Shown here in pieces: positions 56,790-64,000 of a stretch of 64,000 nucleotides of DNA. The notes below the pieces were generated by a model. The model had not been told where the DNA came from. It ran no database searches and worked only from the letters and a program-made list of their open reading frames with translations. Numbering within the stretch: the first letter of the stretch is position 1; each line of letters starts with the position of its first letter. This DNA comes from Ganoderma boninense (taxonomy: Eukaryota; Basidiomycota; Agaricomycetes; Polyporales; Polyporaceae): NCBI GenBank assembly GCA_002900995.3, contig CM035314.1:1085252-1149251 (forward strand), written 5' to 3'. The position numbers and the translations under genes are program-made.

Positions 56790-57740
56790 AACTACGGAGG
56801 GCGGGGCGTGTAGGATATGGACATGATGTGTACTTCGGCCATGGGTCGCGCGATTCGAAAGTGTTAGCTCTCATCGATCGGTAAAGGTTTGGACTCGGCT
56901 CTAGCATTCATTGCAGTGTTCACGCTTCTTTATTCCACAGGGCCATTTTAGAACACTACTATGTCCGCTGTCGCGTGTGCTTCCCCAATCTTGCCGCCGG
57001 CGCGAGCTTCGACTGGCGCATTGAAGTGCTCCACGTGCGAGGACAGGAGCCGCTAGAGGAGAGGGACAGAAGCCAAGTTCCTCTTCCACAGGAATTCGAC
57101 GTTCCCCCAACAGCAGCCGCGCGGTCGTCCTGAACGGAACCTTGCATGATGTCCAGTTCGTCTCGAGTCGAAGTCTCCTGAATTCCAATGTGACGTGCCG
57201 ATGTTCCTGCCCCCATCGGAGGAACTCGCCGGTCTTATCACCGCTGTGCAGCGCTGTTGGCGACAGGTGTTCCCTGCATTCATCGCAGGTTCCGTGTTCT
57301 AAGTACATGTCTCATTGGTAGTTCAGAGAGGCTTGAATGGATCGCTGTGTCCGTAACAGACGTTCTGCAGTTTCGGACGGATCCAGAGGCCCTGATAGGT
57401 TTGTGCCTATGTGCTCATTATCTGCGCCTTCGTCATCAATGTACCTCGTGTCGTGGTCACAAAAGACACTCTGGACTCCGATGCGCAAGGTGAGTGTGAG
57501 GCTGCCTCTCAGGCGTATCGATTGATGTTGATACTCACGGAGATGAATGGCTTATGACATCGCTGTTTTCCGGCAGGCACCGAATTCGCGTATGAAGGCA
57601 ATGAAATCACTTTTCGCGTCATGGGCGCTGTTCGGTATTGCCGCACAAAAGGTACTGTCCCCTACGTCAGATTGCTCAGATACCATCCAGCTCATTATGT
57701 TCCTGCCCCGGCTCGCTCACTCGTTGCCAACGTTTGATGA
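56790..57740 (+). pseudogene. Unrecognised, probably decayed spliced gene
   Basis: Several protein-like stretches sit next to good splice signals but not in one frame. VGYGHDVYFGHGSRDSKV runs up to a GTAAAGG near 56880. ILEHYYVRCRVCFPNLAAG and ASFDWRIEVLHVRGQEP follow the TTCCACAG near 56940. VLNGTLHDVQFVSSRSLL is one base out of frame with the preceding part, near 57130. VINVPRVVVTKDTLDSDAQ is spliced over an 80-nt intron to TEFAYEGNEITFRVMGAV. I do not recognise the family. It is either a broken gene or a real gene whose exons I could not join. There is no obvious start or end. Confidence 0.35.
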
Positions 57741-60434
57741 CCGACGGTCGGTATGCCGTTGCTCGTCATTGGCGCACCTCTTCTAGTCTGCAGCGGGCGA
57801 GCTCGAGGCGCGTCGGGGCACTCGCCACCTGAAAGCCCGGCTGCGCCTCCCGAAATTTGAAGTCTGTGTGATCTGAGGGAGGACGCACTGTGGGAGGCCT
57901 TGTGCCACGGTCGAGCTCGGTGTGCGACGCGACATGGCGACCCCAGTTTCGCGGTGAGTCATGGGCATGCTATTTCGGACCCCAAGGCCGCTTCCTCAAT
58001 TCTTGGTATCAAATATGCATCATGTCGCATACACACTCTAGAGCACAACTCACATCATCATGCGTTGCGTAATTCCCCCAGTTCTCCACTCGACAGGTCC
58101 ATTGCCAACTTTTATCAGTACGTTAGCATGCTCGTGGGCCCGGGCAGGCTGGGTGACCCCATGCATGTTGCTATTTGCCTTTGAGCGGTCATGAATTACA
58201 AATAATGTAAGAAGGTGTGTCGAATAAACCATCGGCCTTGTCATGTCTAACGCTTTACGCCGCCAGACATGGCCCTCTAATGGCCCCCGCCTTCGGGCGG
58301 CGCAAGTGGCATACGAATTGGGTAAGATAGCGAAGTTAGCTCTCTCGGGTCATGCGCAGTCCATTAGACTCGACCGGACTCCCACGTAAATTGAATTCCT
58401 CAGCTTCGACTTACGTCCGTCGCTGGGCAATTGCGTCTCTATCGAAGCCCAGCTGTGGTTTAACCCGCCGACCGCCTTGCCTGACAACGCGACACTCTCC
58501 GCCGGGCTCGGACTGTCCGGTTGCGCCTGGCGAGCCGTCCGCTACGCGATGGGTGCTCCCGCCCATTTACGGGCACAGTTGCAGGTGTTGATCGGTGACT
58601 TTGGGGGCCCGTCCCGACGGCCCCCCGTCCCAGATTGCGTCCAGATTCTATTTCGCGGCGGGTTCTTTCTAACGCCCACGGTGGCCGGATACTGAAGATG
58701 TTCTCTGCAGGCGACAACACGAGCGCAATCTGAAGTCTATGACTGACCCTGGTCTGGGCGCGTCAACATAGCGACTCGTTCGCATCTTCTCGAATCCTGG
58801 TCAGCTGGACGGATCCTTCCATTGTCGGCGGCTCTTCTGACCCACACCACATCCCACAGATAGAGGTGCAGCTCGCACGAGTGGGGGCCTACCCTTAAAA
58901 CGTCAGAGGGATCGAGATGGATGGAATACGTCAAGTTGAAAACACAACAGAAGACCTTGGGAGGGAAAGCACCCCTCATGTCAAACTTCGCTCCTCGATG
59001 ATCCTTTGACCTTCAGCATGTGCGACTCGGGAGAGGACCCCATGGCAGGAGGGCTGCGAGTGTACGGACCGGAGGTGTTGGCGCTGCAGGGTCGAGACAG
59101 GTAATGTCTATTCACACCTTGCTCAATGAACGGACGTCATTGTCATCAGGGAGACTTGGCGTCAGAAGATCGTCGCAGGCCAGACCAGCTTGGTCATCCA
59201 TCCGACTCACAGCTCAGTGCAATTCTTGCCTATCGAGCTCGCTGGGGGCCGAGCGCTGGAGGAGGCTCATACGTGTACCCACAGGTGGACGGCTCGAGGA
59301 TACGCCGGTCCCCAGCGTACGTATCCGGCAACCGTACGTGCAGTATGCGGCGCTTGGAGGCGTCAATCAGCGCCCGCTTGCTCACATACACAAGGCCCCG
59401 CAGCCACCGTCGGGCGGGCCTGGCTGGTGCTAGGCCGCTGGAGGCTTGGGCATTCCAGCTTCGCATGCTTCTTCGGCTCGGGAACTGTACGGGAGTTGCC
59501 TCGGTCACGGTGGCACTCGCCCCACGTTTTGTTTGCCTTTCTCCCAGCGTCCGGGGCGTTCACATGCGCCGTACGGCCGTACGGCATCCACGAAATCTTT
59601 CGAGCCTGCACGCCCCTGGCTACGTATGTGCGCTGGGCACGCGCGCAAGGACATAGCGCGAAGGGGCACACCGCGTCCGAGTTCTCAGTGCGCCCAGGCA
59701 TCCAGGCGCAGGGTGGTGTCTCCTCTTGTACCGAGCACGAGCAGCTGCCCACGGTTGCCGGCGCGTCTCCACGTTGTTGCTATGATTCGCGCAGTCGCAA
59801 GTCCCCCCGACCGTTGGCCTGCAGACTGCAGTGCCGTAAGTCGCGTTCGGCAGACTTAGTCTATGAACAAGGTCGTGCCGCTGGGTCGCGGGCTGGGTTC
59901 CCACCCCCCCTCAGGCGATCCGAAACTTTCGCGGATGTGTGCGTGCCGATTCACCGATCAGGGTGGTCCTGCGGTCGTCCGCTCAATTCTCATTGAAACG
60001 ACGGAGACCTTGGCGGCCCTGATCACAGCTCTACGCCCGCCCAGGGGCAGACCAGGAGCCAGGAGCCCGGGTTCGAGTGTCGTCAGGCATTTCATGTATC
60101 CCCCCCCCCCCCTTTACGCATGTGGCGTCGCCGGGTGTGCGCGTGCCAGTAAAACGCGGTGGATTGCTGAGATAGAGGAGAGAGAATAACGGAGGAAAAA
60201 AATACATGCGGTACAAGTACAAAGTAAATACTACCTACGATAGCGATGATCGACGCGGGAAAAAAAAACTACAAAGTACAGGATTACGGCATAGACTATC
60301 AATGCTAACTGACACCTACGTGCGTCCCCCACATCGTCTGCGGACAGTCTCCTGCCGCATTCGTCGGGGCCACTCTAATCGCAGGCGGCGGTCACATCGC
60401 TCTGGGAAGGCGGGGTGGACTGATCAATGGACGA
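57741..60434. other. Long region without a supported gene
   Basis: About 2.7 kb. The 268-codon open frame at 59190-59996 is rich in Cys, His, Arg and Trp, has open frames on the opposite strand, and shows no domain, so it is judged to be chance. A 12-C homopolymer lies at 60101-60112, a likely sequencing-error hotspot. Confidence 0.45.
60101..60112 (+). repeat. Poly-C tract
   Basis: Twelve consecutive C residues in a non-coding region. Confidence 0.9.
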
Positions 60435-62486
60435 TCACAGCTGGGGCAGCGAAAAGAGCACACTCACCGCTCTCACAAACGTCAACATGTGGCAGGTGAT
60501 GTAGCCCTTCGCAAAGCCGGCGCCCGCATACGCGAACAGGTACTCCCACTTGCGGAGAAACGAGAGGTACGTCGCGTCGTCCTTGAGTGCGGGGTACCGC
60601 TGGACCATGGTCTCGCGGTGCAGGTTCGCCTTCAGACGGCGGTCCCATGTCCGCAGTGTGCGTGGGTAATCTGCATTGTGCGTGCAAAGTCGTCGTGATA
60701 TGGATCATTCACCCGTCAGCCGTGGCGTGCCCAGGAGGCTGGCGAGCGTATACGTACGGGGAGCGTGGTTCTCGACACCCTCGAGGGTGAACCGGCCCTT
60801 CGAGGCGTCGTAGGCCGCATCGATCAGCACTGTCGCGCTGGGCAAGCACGAGTTGGGCCACATATAGCGCCGCATGAAGTCATCGGCTCTATTTCGGGCC
60901 AAGGTTTAGCAAGAATGCCGAGTGTGGACCGGGAGGGGGGCGGCGAAGACTCACTGATAGTTGGAATACCGGCCCTCTGGGAACGTGGAGCAGGTCACGA
61001 CGATGGTGGCTGCTGTCGGCTTGAGCGCATAATCAACTATCTCGAAGTACTTTTTGTAGTACTGCAAGAACAACACAACGGTCCGTGAGCTACACGCGCT
61101 AAGAGCCGCGCCACACGGAGCTTACCTTGCTGCCGACATGCTCGAGCATTTCAATACTGACGAACGCATCAAACGCGTTCTCAAACTCTGGGGGGATGTC
61201 TCGGTAGTCCATCAAGTGCACCCGCACTCGGCCCTCAAGGCCGCGCTCGCGCACGCGCTCCTCCGCGAGCTCCTTTTGCTCCACTGAGAGTGTTAGCGTG
61301 TCGACCTCGCAACCATAGGACGCAGCCGCCTGTGCGTTGCCTCCGACGTGAGAAAGCGTGCAGAATCGGGCGCGACAGGTGTGCGTACCTCGATCGCCAG
61401 TCCTCCCCACCCGGTGCCGAACTCGAGGAGACGATCCCCGGGTTTGACGCGTGCAGTCTTGAGCACGTGGTGGATCTTGCGCTGCTGCGCGGCTTCGAGG
61501 TCGTTCGGGGTCGGGCCGTGCATGAGGTCGCCGCGCACGCCGCCTTCCTCGTCGCCCCAGAGCGCGGTCGAGTACATCATCTCCTTGCTCAAGAACGCCT
61601 GCGACGAAGCGCGGATTTGAGTAAAGGGTTTTAGCAGGCCGAGGGCGGTGCTATTCAGACGCGCGTACCTTGAAGAGCTCGTTCGACTGGTCGTAGCTCG
61701 CGATTACGTTGAGGCGGGCGCGGGAACGCGTCTGCCCGAAGAAGGCATTCCGGAGGCCCGAGAACGCGGCCGCGAGACGGCTGTAGAGGGAGTGGATCGC
61801 GGACATCGTCGATTGGTTGTCGAGCCAGAGCTGGAAGCGCAACCGATGCGGATGCGGACGGAGGCAGGTCAGTCCGTGCATGTGCATGAGAAGAAGGCGG
61901 GCGAGCGGCGGGAAGGGCCCCGGGCTGCGGTACCCGTTACTCACGTCCATGATCGCCTTCAGGTTCTCAACCTCGACCTCGCCGATCATGTAGGCTTCGC
62001 TGACTGAATGTGCGGCAATTAGCTCGTGCGAACCCATAATCGGAAGAGTAACTGACACCCAAGATCACCCGAGCTGTGCCCACTTCGTCAGCACCCGCCA
62101 GACGTGCGGAAGAAGCCTGGCGGACGGGGGCTCACCTGAACACGCGGGTCCAGAACTTGCCACTGTTTACCCGGAGGTGGACAGAATTCGATACGCTTTT
62201 TGGGTTGCCAAAGCGAAACGTCTCATCGTAGTCCTCGACCTCCAGGTAACCTGTTGAGATGGCGGACTGCAGTACTGAGAGTATTGATGACCGTGCTGTG
62301 GGGCATGGGTGCATGAGCATGAGCAAAGGTCAGGGTGGAGAAGGGGCAGAGCGGGGGTGGGGAGTGAAGAAGTGGCATACCGAACTCGGTGAAGAACGAG
62401 TAGCGGGAGGGTTTTGCGAGATGGAGTGTGGACGAGCCGGGTGAGGAAAGAGATTCTTTAGAAGAGGAGAATCGGTGAGAAGGCAT
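60435..62486 (-). CDS. Cyclopropane-fatty-acyl-phospholipid synthase-like methyltransferase
   Basis: SAM-dependent enzyme of about 456 aa of the mycolic-acid cyclopropane synthetase family. It is expected to methylate or cyclopropanate an unsaturated acyl chain on a phospholipid. Exons are 60435-60670, 60758-60888, 60955-61061, 61126-61329, 61389-61598, 61669-61830, 61945-61999, 62136-62295 and 62381-62486. Motifs: RLNVIASYDQSNELFK+AFLSKEMMYSTALW (family entry block), LLEFGTGWGGLAIE (SAM loop), LTLSVEQKELAEERV, FDAFVSIEMLEHVGSKYYKK and DDFMRRYMWPNSCLP. The 61999 acceptor is chosen to give SEAYMIGEVEVENL; a small extra exon with the usual DxGF-like residues may exist between 62000 and 62058. 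The last 10 codons may instead be intron. The exact product is inference. Confidence 0.85.
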
Positions 62487-63931
62487 CGTGGAGATTGAGC
62501 GAGGGTGGTGTGGGTGTGAGGGGCGGGCAGCCTATGGAGGAGGAGCTGGTTCTGCGAGGGAATTTATAGGACGGGAAGTCTTCGCGCGGACGCAGGCGGT
62601 ACCTTTGAATAACGTCCGACGAAAGCGTCGCGCAGATATGAAGCGAGTTTTCGGGGACCGGGAAGCGACAGTATCAGAGATCTACCTCGTGTATGGGCCT
62701 CGTCTGCGGGTGCGCGATCGCACCGAGTGGGATGAGATGACGAAAGGGCCTCGAGATCGTATCTGGGAGGGCCCATCAGACGGACGGGCGGACGCAGGGG
62801 TTAAAGGAATCAATGGGCTCCGATGGGAGGGGTTCGGAAGTTTCGCGCGCGGTACCTTGGAGGCGACATGTCGAGATCTCCCTGCAGAGGGCCGGGGATG
62901 GAGGGGATTCTCCCATGGGACAGGCGCATGACATATCTATAGAGCATGTTCTCGGGTTCTATGAAGGCATGGTTCGAATTCAATCCGGCAGAAGCGAAGA
63001 GGAGGACTGAGGGAAGGACGACGAGAATCTCACCACGGGCGAAGGAAAGGAGCCGCGCGTGGCCTGTCCAGAACGGCTGTGCGAGCCCTGTGCGCCGACG
63101 AGAGGAGGAGGAGTGCCATAAGAGGAGCACGAGATCGGGCGGGCAGATGGGAGGTCCCCGGAGGCCAGCATGCAGGGATCGTCCCGTTCGAGTGGAAACC
63201 GCCTTCCAAAGAGCTTTCGAAGCCCCCGCTTGATGGACGGCCAGAGTTTATTGATTGAGTGAGCCAGACGAGGCGCACAGAGGGCCGGGGCGTCCTGCGC
63301 GCAGCGTGCCACGAGCGTAGGCAGCGTGGGACGGCGAGAGGGTACGCTCTATCGACGCAGAAGCAGGCCTCTCAGCGCATCGTTACCACAATGCGGCCGA
63401 GTCGGGCGGCCCCGGGCGAAATCGACCAGGCTGGCCATACGCTTAAGGACGAGCAGGGAGCTGGAAGCGGTCTGTCCCTTTTTTCGTGGAAACCAGTGAT
63501 TGCGAGGGGTCTCCGCAGGTCGTCGCAGAGCGCAACGCCCCCGCCCCCGCTTCCCCTTCGTGGCGTCTCCCGTGACCGGTCACAGTCACACTCGCCTCAT
63601 GCCATTGTTTTGGCGCGCCGAGCTCCCAGCCAGCTCTCAACGCAACCATTCTGCCGCCCCCGGGCAGTACTTTTCCACTCGCAACATACTTACGCATGTA
63701 GACCATGTCGCGACCCGCTGAGCCGACGGCTGCGGTCGCCACGCTCGTCGCCCCTGCACCTGCGAACGGACTGGGCTGGCCTGCCCAGAGCGGCAACGAG
63801 AAAATTCCGGCCGCCACCCCTTGCCAGCACATCCCACACATCCAGCACACCCTTTGATGCCTTGATGCCCCCACCCATCCCTGCCGCGCCTCGGGACCCT
63901 GCGGTCCGACGAAGAACAGAAGCTGATAAGC
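62487..63931. other. Intergenic region
   Basis: About 1.4 kb upstream of the cyclopropane-synthase-like gene. Open frames on both strands lack recognisable domains. Confidence 0.45.
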
Positions 63932-63962
63932 ATGGCGTGGCCATTCGCGTTTTCTCTCTTCG
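63932..63962 (+). CDS. Possible first exon of a gene running off the window
   Basis: ATG at 63932 begins MAWPFAFSLF, followed directly by a strong donor GGTAAGAAAT at 63962-63963. The window ends 37 bases later, so the next exon cannot be seen. The family is not recognised. It could be chance, but the short hydrophobic start plus good donor resembles many fungal first exons. Confidence 0.25.
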
Positions 63963-64000
63963 GTAAGAAATTTGACGTTCCTGTGCAAGCGCAACCTGTT

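Noticed and set aside
59190..59996. 268-codon plus-strand open frame
   Set aside because: Long but with odd composition, no motif, no splice partners, and competing frames on the other strand; likely chance in GC-rich DNA.
1..64000. CRISPR arrays, prophage, operons or bacterial defence systems
   Set aside because: No regularly spaced repeats or phage-like genes were seen; the spliced gene structure is eukaryotic.

Overview
The window looks like nuclear DNA of a mushroom-forming basidiomycete (Agaricomycetes, plausibly Polyporales). The genes are split by many short GT-AG introns, mostly 45-75 nt. Several families are typical of these fungi: HET-domain proteins, a fungal SLATT protein, a seven-helix membrane protein with an IVWWRA motif, an F-box/LRR protein and a questin-oxidase-like protein. 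There is also an intron-containing elongator tRNA-Met. I see no operons, prophage or CRISPR. All gene models are hand-spliced, using reading-frame continuity plus recall of family motifs; no search was run.

Layout. 1-941: 3' end of a phytanoyl-CoA dioxygenase-like gene. 1999-3844: HET-domain gene with a membrane tail. 4774-6595 (-): questin-oxidase-like gene. 8311-8411: tRNA-Met(CAT) with a 27-nt intron. 8607-9912 (-): tafazzin-like acyltransferase, divergent from 10566-11988, an AUR1 (inositol-phosphorylceramide synthase) gene that carries an apparent 1-nt frameshift. 12631-13487: METTL7-like methyltransferase. 15201-26333: tandem array of three spliced CAX-superfamily cation/proton antiporter genes plus a decayed fourth fragment. 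26826-28477 (-): HET-domain pseudogene. 29037-30709 (-): seven-helix membrane protein. 30956-31504: non-autonomous transposon with 62-bp terminal inverted repeats. 32215-34760 (-): MFS drug/H+ antiporter. 38634-40762 (-): fungal SLATT protein. 44335-46736 (-): AzgA purine permease. 48488-50084: GPI18/PIG-V mannosyltransferase. 51069-52275: ERG25 C-4 methylsterol oxidase. 55021-56609: F-box/LRR protein. 56790-57740: decayed or unrecognised coding pieces. 60435-62486 (-): cyclopropane-fatty-acid-synthase-like methyltransferase. 63932-end: possible first exon of another gene.

Themes. Lipid and membrane metabolism is prominent: cardiolipin remodelling, sphingolipid synthesis, sterol demethylation, GPI-anchor synthesis, fatty-acyl methylation and alpha-oxidation-type chemistry. 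Transport is the second theme (three CAX-like antiporters, MFS, AzgA). HET and SLATT domains link the window to self/non-self recognition. The most unusual feature is the CAX-like array: its members share intron positions but carry altered forms of the usual GNxxE ion-binding motifs. No dedicated secondary-metabolite or defence cluster is evident.
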